Origin: Agromyces albus | Lineage (GTDB): Bacteria; Actinomycetota; Actinomycetes; Actinomycetales; Microbacteriaceae | Length of the DNA: 51,346 nt | Direction of reading: 5' to 3' | NCBI RefSeq assembly: GCF_004134825.1 | Contig: NZ_SDPN01000027.1 | Span: 1-51,346, forward strand | Shown: piece by piece, positions 24,463 through 34,122 of the stretch | How positions within the stretch are numbered: position 1 is the first letter of the stretch | Layout: each line of letters starts with the position of its first letter | Made by a program: the position numbers and the translations under genes | Notes under the pieces: model-generated | What the model saw: only the letters and a program-made list of their open reading frames with translations | Databases searched by the model: none | What the model was told of the DNA's origin: nothing

Positions 24463-25562
24463 TTCTTCACCTCCTCGAGTACAGGTGCCGATGCGGCGGC
24501 GGGCGCGGTTGCCGCTGTGCGCGAGCGCCACACCAAGCTCTTCGCCCTGCCCGACAGCGAGGACAATCCCATCGGGAGGAAGAGCGTCACCAGGATGAAG
24601 ACCAGGCCCAGGATGTAGATCCACCCACTGGGCCAGCTGGAACCCAGGCTCGACTGACCCCATCCGATCGCCATCGCCCCGAGTGCAGGGCCGAACAGCG
24701 AGGCGCGGCCACCGAGCGCCACACCGGCGATCATCAGGATGGAGGCGGAGGCGCCGATCTCAGCCGGCGTGATGATGCCGACGATGGGGACGAACATGGC
24801 CCCTGCGATGCTGGCCATCACGGCGGCGACCACGAAGGCGACCAGCTTGATGTTGGCGGGGTCGTAGCCGAGAAACCGAACGCGCTCCTCCGCATCCCGC
24901 GTGGCGATCAGCAGTTCGCCGAAGCGGCTGCGGCCCAGCTGCCACACCACCAGCAGGCACACGATGAGCAGCGCGGCGGCGATCATGAAGACCATGATCT
25001 TGTTCGCGTCGTCGTCGAGGACGAATCCGAAGAAGTACTTGAAGTCGCTGAGCCCCGTGTCACCACCGGTCTCCCGGATCGTCGAACTGATCAAGACGGC
25101 GAGCGCCACGGCGAGCGCCTGAGTCAGGATCGCGAAGTACGCCCCTTTGACCCGGCGCTTGAACAGCGCGTAGCCGAGGATCGACGCCACGATCACCGGG
25201 AGCAGCACGATGGCCACGAGTGTGAAGGCGTCACTGCGGAACGGCTCCCAGAATGCCGGAAGCGGCGCCGACGGGTCGTACAGGATCATGAAGACCGGGA
25301 GGCTGCCGGGCCCCGCGGTCTCCAACGTGAGGTGCATCGCCATGGTGTAGGCACCGAGCCCGAAGAAGACCCCCTGACCCAGGACCAGCATTCCGCCTCG
25401 ACCCCAGGCCAGGCCGATCCCCACCGCGACGATCGCCCAGCAGCAATACTTGCCGAGGTTGTTGATCCAATGCATGGAGAGCACCGCGGGGGCGACGACC
25501 AGTAGGAGAACGGCGAACACGCCGATGCCGATGAGGGGAAGCCACGGTTTGAGTTTCGTCAT
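24459..25562 (-). CDS. urtC: Urea ABC transporter permease UrtC
   Basis: A 367-residue LivM-type permease with about ten hydrophobic segments and the conserved central loop RDAEERVRFLGYDPANIKL that contacts the ATPases. The ATG overlaps the urtB stop by 4 bp. The ALGGRASLFGPALGAM segment is typical of UrtC. Pairs with UrtB to form the membrane channel. Confidence 0.95.
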   Translation of the reverse strand: MTKLKPWLPLIGIGVFAVLLLVVAPAVLSMHWINNLGKYCCWAIVAVGIGLAWGRGGMLVLGQGVFFGLGAYTMAMHLTLETAGPGSLPVFMILYDPSAPLPAFWEPFRSDAFTLVAIVLLPVIVASILGYALFKRRVKGAYFAILTQALAVALAVLISSTIRETGGDTGLSDFKYFFGFVLDDDANKIMVFMIAAALLIVCLLVVWQLGRSRFGELLIATRDAEERVRFLGYDPANIKLVAFVVAAVMASIAGAMFVPIVGIITPAEIGASASILMIAGVALGGRASLFGPALGAMAIGWGQSSLGSSWPSGWIYILGLVFILVTLFLPMGLSSLSGRAKSLVWRSRTAATAPAAASAPVLEEVKK

Positions 25563-26443
25563 GTCAATCCCCTGGTTCGGACGGTGAACAAGCCCTGTGG
25601 GCGGAACTGCAGGAAGATCACGACGAGCACGAAGGCGAGCACTTGGGCCATGCTTCCGGTCGTCCAATCGGCGAAGAACGACAACGCGATGCCGACGGCC
25701 CACGCGGCGATGACGGTGCCCTTGATCTGTCCGACTCCGCCGGCGACCACGACAAGGAAGGCCGGGATGATGTACTGCGTGCCCATTTGAGAATTCGTGC
25801 CGCCGATGAGGGATGCGGCAACGCCGGCGACCCCGGCCAGACCGGAGCCGACGAAGAAGGTGATGCGGTCGACCGTGCGGGTAGGGATACCGCTGGTCTC
25901 GGCGAGGTCCCGGTTCTGGACTGTCGCCCTGATCCGGCGTCCGAACGAGGTGTATTTGAGCCAGGCCGCCAGGGCGGCCAGGCACAGGGCTGCGAGCACG
26001 ATCGTGAACACCTGGCGAAGCGGCCAGGCATAGCCGAGGATGTCCGCCTGCCCATCCAGCCAGCCGGGGCTCTCCACCGGGACGCCCTGGGCGGGGAAGA
26101 TCTGCAACGCGATTTGCTGCAGGATCAGGCTCACCCCGACGGTGACGAGGAGGGTGTCCAGTGGCCGTCGGTACATCCACTGGATGATGCCGACCTCCAG
26201 GAGGAGGCCGAGGAGGCCCGCGCCAAGGAAGGCGAGCGGCAGCGCCAGCACGATCGAGATGTTGCTGGACGTGACGACCAGCTGGGTCAGGTAGGCGATG
26301 AAGGCACCGGCCATGATGAACTCGCCGTGGGCCATGTTGATCACCCCCATCTGGCCGAAGGTGAGGGTGAGCCCGAGCGCTGCGAGCAGCAGGAGCGCAC
26401 CCAGCGCGGTGCCGTTCAACAGCGGCGGTATGAGTGCATCCAC
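25559..26443 (-). CDS. urtB: Urea ABC transporter permease UrtB
   Basis: A 294-residue LivH-type permease beginning VDALIPPLLNGTALGALLLL; family features include GQMGVINMAHGEFIMAGAF, the ATTVQNRDLA-like ATPase loop (RIRATVQNRDLAETSGI) and the C-terminal FLQFRPQGLFTVRTRGL. The GTG at 26441-26443 was preferred to the longer open frame because it places the first membrane helix at the normal position. It follows urtA after a 98-bp gap that holds a strong hairpin. Confidence 0.94.
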   Translation of the reverse strand: MDALIPPLLNGTALGALLLLAALGLTLTFGQMGVINMAHGEFIMAGAFIAYLTQLVVTSSNISIVLALPLAFLGAGLLGLLLEVGIIQWMYRRPLDTLLVTVGVSLILQQIALQIFPAQGVPVESPGWLDGQADILGYAWPLRQVFTIVLAALCLAALAAWLKYTSFGRRIRATVQNRDLAETSGIPTRTVDRITFFVGSGLAGVAGVAASLIGGTNSQMGTQYIIPAFLVVVAGGVGQIKGTVIAAWAVGIALSFFADWTTGSMAQVLAFVLVVIFLQFRPQGLFTVRTRGLT

Positions 26444-26490
26444 GTGCGGTCGCTCTCTATTCGGTGCGGAGTTCTGGAGGCGGTTCTGGA

Positions 26491-26530
26491 GCGTGGGGTC
26501 CCGGACCCGGGTGGGCACGGGACCCCACGC
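26491..26530 (-). terminator. Strong hairpin between urtA and urtB
   Basis: Perfect 13-bp arms GCGTGGGGTCCCG (26491-26503) and CGGGACCCCACGC (26518-26530) around a 14-nt loop, 11 bp after the urtA stop. No T-run follows. Such intercistronic stems commonly let the binding protein be made in excess over the membrane subunits. Confidence 0.75.
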
Positions 26531-26541
26531 CCGGTGGGCGA

Positions 26542-27837
26542 TCAGCCCGCGGCGGCTACGAGAGCATCGCGGACGTCGGCGGGGAACCAGTCGTACCCCT
26601 CGAGGTACGGGTCAGGATCGATGAAGCCTTCGGACGACCAGACGATGTCGAACTGGTTGTCGGCGTTGATCCTGCCGATGTTGCCCGGCTTGGAGATGTG
26701 GTGGTTCTCGCCGTCCAGCGTGACGACGCCCTCGGGCGCGTCGACGGTGATTCCGCCTTCCGCAGCGGCGGCATTGATCTCGTCGACGTCGAACGAACCG
26801 GCCGCCTCTGCCAGAGCCTTGTAGAGGTACAGCGAGATGTATGCGGCCTCCATCGGGTCGGAGGTCACCCCGCTGCTGTCGGGGTACGCCTTCCAGCGCT
26901 CGATGAAGCCGGGGTTGTTCGGGGTCTGGAGCGACTGGAAGTAGTTCCATGACGCGTAGTTGCCCGTGACCTCGTGACCCATGGCCGGCGCCTCCTCCTC
27001 GGCGATCGACACCGAGATGATCGGCGTCGTCTCCGGCGTGAGACCGGCGTCGTAGTACGCCTTGATGAAGCCGACGTTCGACGAGCCGTTGATCGTGTTG
27101 AAGACGAAGTCCGGGTCCGCCGCGACGATCTTCGACACCTGGGTGGTCCAGTCATCCTTGTCGAGGGGCACGTACTCCTCGCCGACGATCTCGATCCCGA
27201 GTTCGGCGGCGTACAGCTTGATGATCGCGTTCGCGGTGCGCGGGAACACGTAGTCGGAGCCCGCCAGGAACAGCGTCTTCACGCCCTGCGCGGCGAGGTA
27301 GTCCATCGCGGGGATGATCTGCTGATTCGTGGTCGCACCGGTGTAGTAGATGTTCGGCGACGACTCGAGGCCCTCGTACTGCACCGGGTAGAAGAACAGG
27401 CCGTTGTTCTCTTCGACGACCGGCTTGACCGCCTTGCGGGACGACGAGGTCCAGCCGCCGAAGATCGCGGCGACGCAGTCCTGGGTGAGCAGCTTCTCGG
27501 TCTTCTCCGCGAAGGTCGGCCAGTCGGTGGCGCCGTCTTCCTGGACGTACTCGATCTGCTTGCCGAGGATGCCGCCGTCGGCGTTGATCTCGTCGGCGGC
27601 CATGTGCAGGACGTTGGAGACGGTCTGCTCAGAGATCGCCATGCCACCGGTCAGGGAGTTGAGGAAGCCGAGCTTGATCGTGTCGCCGGACGTGTCGATG
27701 CAGCTCTCGGCCGCCGCGGTCGGCTCCGCGGAGTCGCCGGCGCGGGAACCGCAGCCGGCGAGCACGAGGGTCACAGCCGCCGCAAGGGCGGGAACCGCCA
27801 GCAGGCTGCGCGCCCTTCGAGTTCGTGTCGTTTTCAT
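26542..27837 (-). CDS. urtA: Urea ABC transporter substrate-binding lipoprotein UrtA
   Basis: A 431-residue type 1 periplasmic-binding-fold protein anchored as a lipoprotein (lipobox VLAGC, Cys at about 28). UrtA features are IKLGFLNSLTGGMAISE, LTQDCVAAIFGGWTSSSRKAVKPV, GLFFYPVQYEGLESSPNIYYTGA and the C-terminal SEGFIDPDPYLEGYDWFP. The ATG was chosen for the signal peptide and the CGGAG site upstream; the longer open frame to 28953 runs antisense to ureA/ureB. First gene of urtABCDE, divergent from the urease operon. Binds urea outside the membrane and hands it to UrtBC. Confidence 0.95.
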   Translation of the reverse strand: MKTTRTRRARSLLAVPALAAAVTLVLAGCGSRAGDSAEPTAAAESCIDTSGDTIKLGFLNSLTGGMAISEQTVSNVLHMAADEINADGGILGKQIEYVQEDGATDWPTFAEKTEKLLTQDCVAAIFGGWTSSSRKAVKPVVEENNGLFFYPVQYEGLESSPNIYYTGATTNQQIIPAMDYLAAQGVKTLFLAGSDYVFPRTANAIIKLYAAELGIEIVGEEYVPLDKDDWTTQVSKIVAADPDFVFNTINGSSNVGFIKAYYDAGLTPETTPIISVSIAEEEAPAMGHEVTGNYASWNYFQSLQTPNNPGFIERWKAYPDSSGVTSDPMEAAYISLYLYKALAEAAGSFDVDEINAAAAEGGITVDAPEGVVTLDGENHHISKPGNIGRINADNQFDIVWSSEGFIDPDPYLEGYDWFPADVRDALVAAAG

Positions 27838-27919
27838 GTGGATCTCCGTTTCTGTGTGATGCAGGTGATGCGTTCTCGGTCGGATGCTGCGTCCTGCAGG
27901 CACGCCGAATGACGCCGTC

Positions 27920-27962
27920 GCCCCGGCACCATTCCGGGGCACCCCGAAAAGGAGGGGGTGCC
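27920..27962 (-). promoter_or_regulatory. Two overlapping stem-loops in the urtA leader
   Basis: GCCCCGG/CCGGGGC (27920-27926 and 27934-27940, 7-nt loop) and GGCACCCC/GGGGTGCC (27938-27945 and 27955-27962, 9-nt loop) are both perfect. They share bases 27938-27940, so only one can form fully. They lie about 80-125 nt before the urtA ATG, within a probable 5' untranslated leader. Confidence 0.45.
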
Positions 27963-28123
27963 GAAGGTGTGACGGAACGAGCTGATCGGTGAATCGGGGC
28001 GTGCTGCAGGGGCTGGTCCGGTGGTGCGTGCGTCTCGATGTCGGATGGTGCCGGGCTTCGCTTGCCGGTTTGGATCGGCGCAAGGTGATCGCCGACTGCT
28101 GCGGTAGTTGCCAGCATGGGACC

Positions 28124-28139
28124 GTGACATTACTCTGAC
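28124..28139. promoter_or_regulatory. Candidate GlnR-type nitrogen-control box
   Basis: GTGAC-ATTACT-CTGAC: two half-sites 11 bp apart. The first fits the actinobacterial GlnR a-site GTnAC exactly; the second departs from the b-site (GAAAC). GlnR controls urease and urea transport genes in streptomycetes. A third CTGACAT occurs at 28277-28283. Confidence 0.35.
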
Positions 28140-28302
28140 ATTTCTCGATTGTTCCGATCCTGTTAAGGTCAGCCGGGAATCGAGGCGCAGCGCCCGTGAT
28201 TCCGGGCTTGTATGACCGGACGCGGAAATCCGGCGGGCGACGACCTCCGATGGATGGTGCTCGATATGGCACACTTCTGACATCACCCGCCCGGAGGCCC
28301 GA

Positions 28303-28605
28303 ATGCACTTCACTCCCGCCGAAACCGAGAAGCTCCTGCTGTCGGTCGCTGCGATGATCGCGCGCGACCGGCTCGAGCGGGGCATCCTGCTCAACCACCC
28401 CGAGACGGTCGCTCTGTTGTCGTGCTGGGTCATCGAACGAGCCAGAGAAGGACATGGCGTCGCCGAGCTGATGCAGGAGGGCCGAACCGTGCTCAGGCGT
28501 GATCAGGTGATGCCGGGCGTTCCTGAGATGCTCGCCGACGTGCAGGTCGAGGCGACGTTCCCGGATGGTCGCAAGCTCATCACCGTCCACCACCCGATCG
28601 ACTGA
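28303..28605 (+). CDS. ureA: Urease gamma subunit UreA
   Basis: A 100-residue protein of exactly the usual gamma length: [34 protein letters not shown], then [37 protein letters not shown]. It has a GGAGG site 5 nt before the ATG. With UreB and UreC it forms the (alpha-beta-gamma)3 urease that splits urea to ammonia and carbamate. First gene of the ureABCFGD-NiCoT operon. Confidence 0.97.
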   Translation: MHFTPAETEKLLLSVAAMIARDRLERGILLNHPETVALLSCWVIERAREGHGVAELMQEGRTVLRRDQVMPGVPEMLADVQVEATFPDGRKLITVHHPID

Positions 28606-28614
28606 GGAGTCGCC

Positions 28615-28965
28615 GTGGCATCCCCCTCCCCGCATGGCCCTGGCGCCTACCGAATCCAACCGGGCCGCATCGAGCTCAATGCCGACCGCAGCGAGGCCGA
28701 GCGCATCCGGCTCGTGTTCGTGAACACGGGCGACCGCCCGATCCAGATCGGTTCCCACATCCACCTCCCCGACGTGAATGGAGCCCTCGAGTTCGACCGT
28801 GCCCTCGCACACGGATTCCGCCTCGACATCCCCTCCGGGACGTCGCAGCGTTTCGAGCCGGGCGCGTCGCGGGCGCTCGATGCCGTGGCACTGCGCGGGG
28901 CGCGCCGGGTTCCCGGCATCCAGATCAAGACCGACGGACAGGAGCTGCTCCATGGTCTGGCTTGA
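28615..28965 (+). CDS. ureB: Urease beta subunit UreB
   Basis: A 116-residue beta subunit starting at GTG, 9 bp after ureA and preceded by GAGGAG. Family motifs: [41 protein letters not shown] and the C-terminal [17 protein letters not shown]. Its 3' end overlaps ureC by 14 bp. Confidence 0.96.
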   Translation: MASPSPHGPGAYRIQPGRIELNADRSEAERIRLVFVNTGDRPIQIGSHIHLPDVNGALEFDRALAHGFRLDIPSGTSQRFEPGASRALDAVALRGARRVPGIQIKTDGQELLHGLA

Positions 28966-30649
28966 CCGATCACGGTACGCAGCGATCTACGGGCCGACGG
29001 TGGGAGACGAGGTGCGGCTCGGCGACACCGATCTGTGGATCCAGATCGAGCGCGACCTCACCGTCGGCGGCGAGGAGGCCGTCTTCGGCGGCGGCAAGTC
29101 GATCCGCGAGTCCATGGCGCAGGCGACGACGACGCGAGCGGACGGCGCCCTCGACACCGTCATCACGAACGCGATCATCCTGGACTGGTGGGGCATCATC
29201 CGCGCCGATATCGGCATCCGAGATGGTCGCATCGTCGGGATCGGGCACGCGGGCAATCCCGACATCAGCGACGGCATCGACATGATCATCGGGCCGTCCA
29301 CAGATGTCATCTCCGGTGAGGGACGCATCGTCACCGCAGGCGCCATCGACTCGCACGTCCATCTGCTCTCGCCCTCGCAGATCCACGAGGCCCTTGCCAC
29401 CGGGATCACGACGATCGTGGGCGGCGGCACCGGGCCCTCGGAGGGGTCGAAGGCGACGACGGTCACCCCGGGGGCGTGGCATCTGTCAGCCATGCACCGT
29501 GCACTCGATCCCCTGCCCGTCAACATCCTGCTGCTCGGCAAGGGAAACACGGTGTCGATGGCCGCACTGAAGGAGCAGGCTCTCGCGGGCGCCGCCGGCT
29601 ACAAGGTGCACGAGGACTGGGGCTCCTCCCCCGCCGCGATCGACGCGTCGTTGCGCGCGGCCGAGGACTGGGGCCTGCAGGTCGCGCTGCATTCGGATTC
29701 GCTGAACGAGGCGGGATTCGTCGAGTCCACGATCGCGGCGATGGGCGGCCGATCGATCCACGCGTTCCACGTCGAAGGCGCCGGCGGCGGTCACGCCCCC
29801 GACATCCTCTCGATCGCAGGGCTGCCCAACGTGATCCCCGGTTCCACGAACCCGACGCTCCCTCACACCGTCAACACGGTCGCCGAGCACCTCGACATGC
29901 TGATGGTCTGCCATCACCTCAACCCGGCGGTGCCGGAGGACCTCGCGTTCGCCGAGTCGCGCATCCGTGGCACCACGATCGCCGCGGAAGATATCCTCCA
30001 CGACATCGGAGCCCTGTCGGTGACCTCGTCCGACGCGCAGGCGATGGGCCGGATCGGCGAAGTGGTCACGCGCACCTGGCAGGTCGCGCACGTCATGAAA
30101 CACCGTCGCGGCCCGTTGGGCGGCGGGATGCCGGCAGACAACGAGCGCGCGCGTCGTTACGTGGCGAAGTACACGATCAACCCCGCGATCGCTCACGGGA
30201 TCGCGTACGACGTGGGGTCGATCGAGGTCGGCAGGCTGGCAGACCTCGTCGTGTGGGACCCGAAGTTCTTCGGTGTCCGGCCTGCTGTCGTCATCAAGGG
30301 CGGCGCGATCGCGTGGGCCGCGCTCGGCGATCCGAACGCCTCCATCCCGACGCCCCAGCCCGTGATGATGCGACCGTCCTTCGGTGACACGATCGGGGCG
30401 GACCTGTCGGTGACGTACGTCTCGCCTGCGGCGCTCGATGCCGGCCTCGCCGAGACGCTCGGACTGCGTCGTCGACTGGCCGCGGTCGAGCCCACGCGTC
30501 AGATCGGCAAGGCCGACATGAAGAACAACGACGTTCTGCCGTCGATCCGCATTCGTCCCGACACGTTCGAGATCGCGATCGACGGCGAAGACGTCGAACC
30601 GGCGCCCGCGGCATCCCTCCCCCTCGCCCAGCTGTACAACCTCTTCTGA
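28952..30649 (+). CDS. ureC: Urease catalytic alpha subunit UreC
   Basis: A 565-residue alpha subunit with all nickel ligands one position from the Klebsiella numbering: H135 and H137 in DSHVHL, carbamylated K218 in [10 protein letters not shown]247 in [10 protein letters not shown]273 in [10 protein letters not shown] and D361 in [10 protein letters not shown]. Flap residues C320-H321 are in VCHHLNP. The segment after the HxH pair reads LLSPSQ rather than the common WICPQQ. The ATG at 28952 follows GGAGCTG and is the standard family start; the frame upstream to 28778 is antisense noise over ureB. The stop shares one base with the ureF start. Confidence 0.97.
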   Translation: MVWLDRSRYAAIYGPTVGDEVRLGDTDLWIQIERDLTVGGEEAVFGGGKSIRESMAQATTTRADGALDTVITNAIILDWWGIIRADIGIRDGRIVGIGHAGNPDISDGIDMIIGPSTDVISGEGRIVTAGAIDSHVHLLSPSQIHEALATGITTIVGGGTGPSEGSKATTVTPGAWHLSAMHRALDPLPVNILLLGKGNTVSMAALKEQALAGAAGYKVHEDWGSSPAAIDASLRAAEDWGLQVALHSDSLNEAGFVESTIAAMGGRSIHAFHVEGAGGGHAPDILSIAGLPNVIPGSTNPTLPHTVNTVAEHLDMLMVCHHLNPAVPEDLAFAESRIRGTTIAAEDILHDIGALSVTSSDAQAMGRIGEVVTRTWQVAHVMKHRRGPLGGGMPADNERARRYVAKYTINPAIAHGIAYDVGSIEVGRLADLVVWDPKFFGVRPAVVIKGGAIAWAALGDPNASIPTPQPVMMRPSFGDTIGADLSVTYVSPAALDAGLAETLGLRRRLAAVEPTRQIGKADMKNNDVLPSIRIRPDTFEIAIDGEDVEPAPAASLPLAQLYNLF

Positions 30650-31314
30650 TGCAGCCGTCACCGCACACGATCAGCCTGCTGCTGGCGGATGCGCGCCTCC
30701 CCAGCGGCGGTCATGCGCAGTCGTCTGGGGTGGAGCCGGCCCTGCTGGCGGGGATGCCGGTCGCGGACGTGCCCGCATTCCTGCGTGCCAGAGCGCGGAC
30801 GACGGGCATGGTGGATGCCGGCACCGCCGTGCTCGCCCGGCACGCGGCGCTCGACTGCATCACGATGGCGCCGATCGAGCGGGCATGGGCGGCGCGCACG
30901 CCGAGCCGCGCGATCCGTGAAGCGTCGAAGGATCTCGGACGCGGCCTGCTTCGGCTTTCCGGGCGGATCTGGCCCGAAGTGCGATCCTCGCTCGACGACC
31001 TCCACGAGTCCCCGCCGCGGCCGCTCGTGCTCGGTGCGATCGCCGCACACGCGGGAATCGATGCCGAGAGCCTGGTCCGGCTCACCGTCTACGACGACAT
31101 GGCATGCGCCGTGGCCGCGCTCCTCAAGCTCGAACCCGGCGATCCCGCGCACGGTGTCGCGATGGTGCTCGAAGCCTGCTCATCGATCGAGCCGCAGGTC
31201 GCCGCAGTGTCGAGCATCACCTCTGCCCACCAGATCCCCGCGGCGAGTGCGCCGCAAAGCGAGGCATGGTCGGAAGCCCATGCCCTGACCACCAGGAGGC
31301 TCTTCCGTGCCTGA
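30649..31314 (+). CDS. ureF: Urease accessory protein UreF
   Basis: A 221-residue all-helical Ure[24 protein letters not shown] at the N-terminus is the family signature, and [25 protein letters not shown] near the C-terminus matches the UreD-contact region. The start is TGATG-coupled to ureC. UreF bridges UreD and UreG when the apo-urease is activated. Its last codons overlap ureG by 8 bp. Confidence 0.92.
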   Translation: MQPSPHTISLLLADARLPSGGHAQSSGVEPALLAGMPVADVPAFLRARARTTGMVDAGTAVLARHAALDCITMAPIERAWAARTPSRAIREASKDLGRGLLRLSGRIWPEVRSSLDDLHESPPRPLVLGAIAAHAGIDAESLVRLTVYDDMACAVAALLKLEPGDPAHGVAMVLEACSSIEPQVAAVSSITSAHQIPAASAPQSEAWSEAHALTTRRLFRA

Positions 31315-32095
31315 GAACACCCCCACCCGTGCACTGCGCCTGGGCGTTGCCGGACCCGTGGGAACCGGCAAGTCCTCGCTCATCGCGACCGTGTGCCGAT
31401 CCCTCGCCGACGAACTCCGGCTCGGGGTGATCACGAACGACATCTACACCGACGAAGACGCTCGATTCCTCCGCTCCGCCGGGGTTCTCGAGCCGGAGCG
31501 CATCCGTGCCGTCGAGACCGGCGCGTGCCCGCACACCGCGATCCGCGATGACATCACCACGAATCTGCTTGCCGCGGAAGACCTCGAGCGGGACTTCGCC
31601 CCCCTCGATGTCGTGCTCATCGAGTCCGGTGGCGACAACCTCACCGCGACATTCTCACCGGCGCTGGTCGACGCGCAGATCTTCGTCCTCGACGTCGCAG
31701 GTGGCGGTGACGTGGCTCGCAAAGGCGGCCCGGGTATCGGACGAGCCGACCTGCTGGTGGTCAACAAGACCGACCTGGCCCCCTACGTCGGGGTCGACGT
31801 GCCGCAGATGGTGGCAGATGCGTCGGTGGCACGCCAGGGCAGGGCAGTCCTGGCCCTGTCACGCTCGGATGCCGCTTCCGTCGCTGAACTGCGGGCCTGG
31901 GTGCTCAGTGTTCTCGAGAGCCACCGACGCGGCACGCACGTGCCTCAGGACCCCGGGCCGATGGCACCGCACTTCCACGCTGACGAAGAGCAACCCGAAG
32001 GCGGCTTCGTCCACACCCACGACGAGAAGATCGGGGACGAGCACCACGCGAGTGCGCCGCATCACGTCCACTCACATTCCGACAGTCGGAAATGA
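31307..32095 (+). CDS. ureG: Urease accessory GTPase UreG with His-rich C-terminal tail
   Basis: A SIMIBI GTPase of 262 residues: P-loop GPVGTGKS (16-23), [11 protein letters not shown], the nickel-binding CPH at 74-76, [10 protein letters not shown] and NKTD (153-156). The core ends near residue 206; about 50 further residues hold 11 histidines among acidic residues ([20 protein letters not shown]). His-rich UreG extensions are normally N-terminal in the species that have them. UreG delivers nickel to urease on GTP hydrolysis. GTG start with AGGAGG 9 nt upstream; 4-bp ATGA overlap with ureD. Confidence 0.95.
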   Translation: MPENTPTRALRLGVAGPVGTGKSSLIATVCRSLADELRLGVITNDIYTDEDARFLRSAGVLEPERIRAVETGACPHTAIRDDITTNLLAAEDLERDFAPLDVVLIESGGDNLTATFSPALVDAQIFVLDVAGGGDVARKGGPGIGRADLLVVNKTDLAPYVGVDVPQMVADASVARQGRAVLALSRSDAASVAELRAWVLSVLESHRRGTHVPQDPGPMAPHFHADEEQPEGGFVHTHDEKIGDEHHASAPHHVHSHSDSRK

Positions 32096-32886
32096 CGACG
32101 ACGCGGATCGCGGTGCGGGCCGGGCTTCCCCGGGCGCACGTCGACTTGGTGGTCGGAGCGCTGGCTCCGCGGCTTGTCGGTCGGACCTCCTGCACCGCGC
32201 ACGTTGCCCTCACCGCGGCCGGCATGCTCCTCCTCGGCGGCGACCTCGTTCACATCGAGGTGGACGTCGGGCCAGACTGCACCCTCGAACTCGAAGACGT
32301 CGGCGGCATGGTCGCCTACTGCGCTCCGCGGTCGGCTCCGCGGTCGCCTTCTCAATGGACGCTCGATGTGCGGGTCGGATCCGGGGGAACGCTCCTCTGG
32401 CGTGCCTTGCCGCTGGTCGTCGCAGAGGGCGCACGCGTCGAGCGACGCACACAGATCGACCTCGATAAGGGTGGATGCGCGGTCATCCGGGAGACCATCG
32501 TGCTGGGTCGGCAGGGTGAGTCGGGTGGGCGCCTCAAATCCCACCTCTCGATCACGGATTCCGACGGCCCCGTGCTCAACGAGGACCTGGACGTCGATGG
32601 ATCCTTCCCTGAGCCGGGCATACTGGGCTCGGCGCGAGTGCTGGACGCGGTCATCGCGGTCGGATTTCGCCCCGACCCCGAGCCTGGCGCGATGCTGCTC
32701 GACCAAGCCGGGGCGGTGGCACGACACTTGGGCGACCTCATGCACGAGTCGCCGATGGATGACGTCTGGGCGACGTGGTCGGAGATGGCCAGGTCAGGCG
32801 TTCCCCCCATGACCAGTGCCGTACCTGTCACGGCAGGAGGGCTGTCCTCGCCTCGAGGGGTTGACCCGGTCAGGTCAGTCGAATGA
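32092..32886 (+). CDS. ureD: Urease accessory protein UreD (UreH)
   Basis: A 264-residue UreD-family protein of beta-helical type. Recognisable segments are [61 protein letters not shown] and [11 protein letters not shown]. It scaffolds apo-urease and passes nickel from UreG. The start overlaps the ureG stop by 4 bp and its stop overlaps the nickel-transporter start by 4 bp. Confidence 0.9.
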   Translation: MTTTRIAVRAGLPRAHVDLVVGALAPRLVGRTSCTAHVALTAAGMLLLGGDLVHIEVDVGPDCTLELEDVGGMVAYCAPRSAPRSPSQWTLDVRVGSGGTLLWRALPLVVAEGARVERRTQIDLDKGGCAVIRETIVLGRQGESGGRLKSHLSITDSDGPVLNEDLDVDGSFPEPGILGSARVLDAVIAVGFRPDPEPGAMLLDQAGAVARHLGDLMHESPMDDVWATWSEMARSGVPPMTSAVPVTAGGLSSPRGVDPVRSVE

Positions 32887-33989
32887 CTCGTCTCTCCACG
32901 GGCGCGGTGCTGTCGAGTCCCATGTCGTCGACTGCGAGCAGCAGCGCTCCAGCGTCAGCGCGTTCTCATCGCAATGGAACCGGCCTCTCCCTCGTGGGGA
33001 TGGTTGGGGCCATTCTGGCCCTCCATCTCGCGGGGTTCAGTCTCCTTCTGGCACAAGGTGGGCGAGAAGGGGGTGCCGGCGCGTCCCTCAGTGTCGGGGT
33101 GGGGCTCACCGCCTACGTCCTGGGCCTACGGCACGCGTTCGACGCCGACCATATCGCGGCGATCGACAACACGACCCGGAAGCTGCTCAGTGACGGCAAG
33201 AAGCCCGTGTCGGTGGGGTTCTGGTTCTCCCTCGGTCATTCCACGGTCGTGCTGGCGCTCGTGGTGCTTCTCGCGCTCGGCGTGGGTGCTTTGGCCGGTC
33301 CGCTCCAGGACGACGATTCCGCGCTGCACCAGGTCACCGGCACCGTGGGCACGACCGTGTCGGGTCTGTTCCTGGGAATCATCGCGGCGATCAACGTCGT
33401 CCTGCTGGCATCGACGTGGCGAACATATCGGCGCGTGCGCTCCGGTGAGATCACGATGACTCAGGTGGAAGAGCACGCGACGAGCCGCGGCCCCCTCACC
33501 CGTCTCTTCGCACCGGTGATGCAAGCGATCCGCGCACCCTGGCAGATGTATCCGCTCGGCGTGCTCTTCGGCCTCGGATTCGACACCGCAACCGAGGTGG
33601 GCCTGCTGGTCCTTGCCGCAACCAACACGGGATCCGGTCTCGCGTGGTACACCCTGCTCGCGTTACCGCTCCTCTTCGCCGCGGGCATGTCACTCCTCGA
33701 CACCGCCGACGGACTGGTGATGCGCTACGCGTACGGTTGGGCGTTCGCCGACGGTGCGCGCAAGCTTCGGTACAATCTGGCCATCACCGCGATCTCCGTC
33801 ATCGTTGCCGTCGCAGTCGGAACCACCGAGCTCGTCGCGATGCTCGGCCAAGAACTCGGACTCAATGGCGGCGTGTGGCAGCTGGCAGCCGGCTTGGACC
33901 TCAACGTGATCGGGTTCGGAATCGCTGGTGGCCTGATCGTCATGTGGCTCGGCGCTGTTGTCCTATGGCGGCGATCGCGCCAGAAGTAA
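32883..33989 (+). CDS. NiCoT-family nickel/cobalt transporter
   Basis: A 368-residue HoxN/NixA/NicT-type permease with about eight membrane helices. The defining motif RHAFDADHIAAIDN (HX4DH) in helix 2, GFWFSLGHSTVV, LGFDTATEVGLL and GMSLLDTADG are all present. The N-terminus has about 30 Ser/Ala-rich residues. Translationally coupled to ureD, so nickel import is built into the urease operon. Confidence 0.95.
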   Translation: MTRLSTGAVLSSPMSSTASSSAPASARSHRNGTGLSLVGMVGAILALHLAGFSLLLAQGGREGGAGASLSVGVGLTAYVLGLRHAFDADHIAAIDNTTRKLLSDGKKPVSVGFWFSLGHSTVVLALVVLLALGVGALAGPLQDDDSALHQVTGTVGTTVSGLFLGIIAAINVVLLASTWRTYRRVRSGEITMTQVEEHATSRGPLTRLFAPVMQAIRAPWQMYPLGVLFGLGFDTATEVGLLVLAATNTGSGLAWYTLLALPLLFAAGMSLLDTADGLVMRYAYGWAFADGARKLRYNLAITAISVIVAVAVGTTELVAMLGQELGLNGGVWQLAAGLDLNVIGFGIAGGLIVMWLGAVVLWRRSRQK

Positions 33990-34012
33990 GGCAGCCCTGC
34001 GCAAACGAAAAA

Positions 34013-34041
34013 ATCCGGCGCAGCCTGGGGCTGCGCCGGAT
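34013..34041 (-). terminator. Rho-independent terminator of tRNA-fMet copy 2
   Basis: Perfect 13-bp stem ATCCGGCGCAGCC/GGCTGCGCCGGAT (34013-34025, 34029-34041) with a 3-nt loop, 4 nt beyond the tRNA CCA, and followed on the minus strand by a run of seven T. Different sequence from the terminator of copy 1. Confidence 0.9.
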
Positions 34042-34045
34042 CTAT

Positions 34046-34122
34046 TGGTTGCGGGGGCAGGATTTGAACCTACGACCTCTGGGTTATGAGCCCAGCGAGC
34101 TACCGAACTGCTCCACCCCGCG
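34046..34122 (-). tRNA. Initiator tRNA-fMet (CAT), copy 2
   Basis: Identical over all 77 nt to the copy at 3320-3396, including the C1-A72 mismatch, the three G-C pairs of the anticodon stem and the encoded CCA. It lies between the convergent end of the nickel-transporter gene and the start of the chitinase gene. Confidence 0.97.

Larger units (their letters stand above)
27838..28302. promoter_or_regulatory. Divergent urtA-ureA control region
   Basis: A 465-bp non-coding gap between two divergent starts, so it should hold promoters for both operons. Near urtA it has two overlapping stem-loops (27920-27962), and in the middle a direct repeat (28124-28139) in an AT-richer patch (28122-28170). 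A GGAGG ribosome-binding site for ureA lies at 28293-28297. I could not assign clear -35/-10 pairs. No open reading frame here has gene-like composition. Confidence 0.7.

Noticed and set aside
27920..27962. Guanidine-II (mini-ykkC) riboswitch before urtA
   Set aside because: Two stems are present, but the loops lack ACGR and the stems overlap instead of lying in tandem.
26542..28953. A long minus-strand frame that would fuse urtA to sequence antisense of ureA/ureB
   Set aside because: The real start is at 27837, with a lipoprotein signal and ribosome-binding site; the rest is non-coding or antisense.
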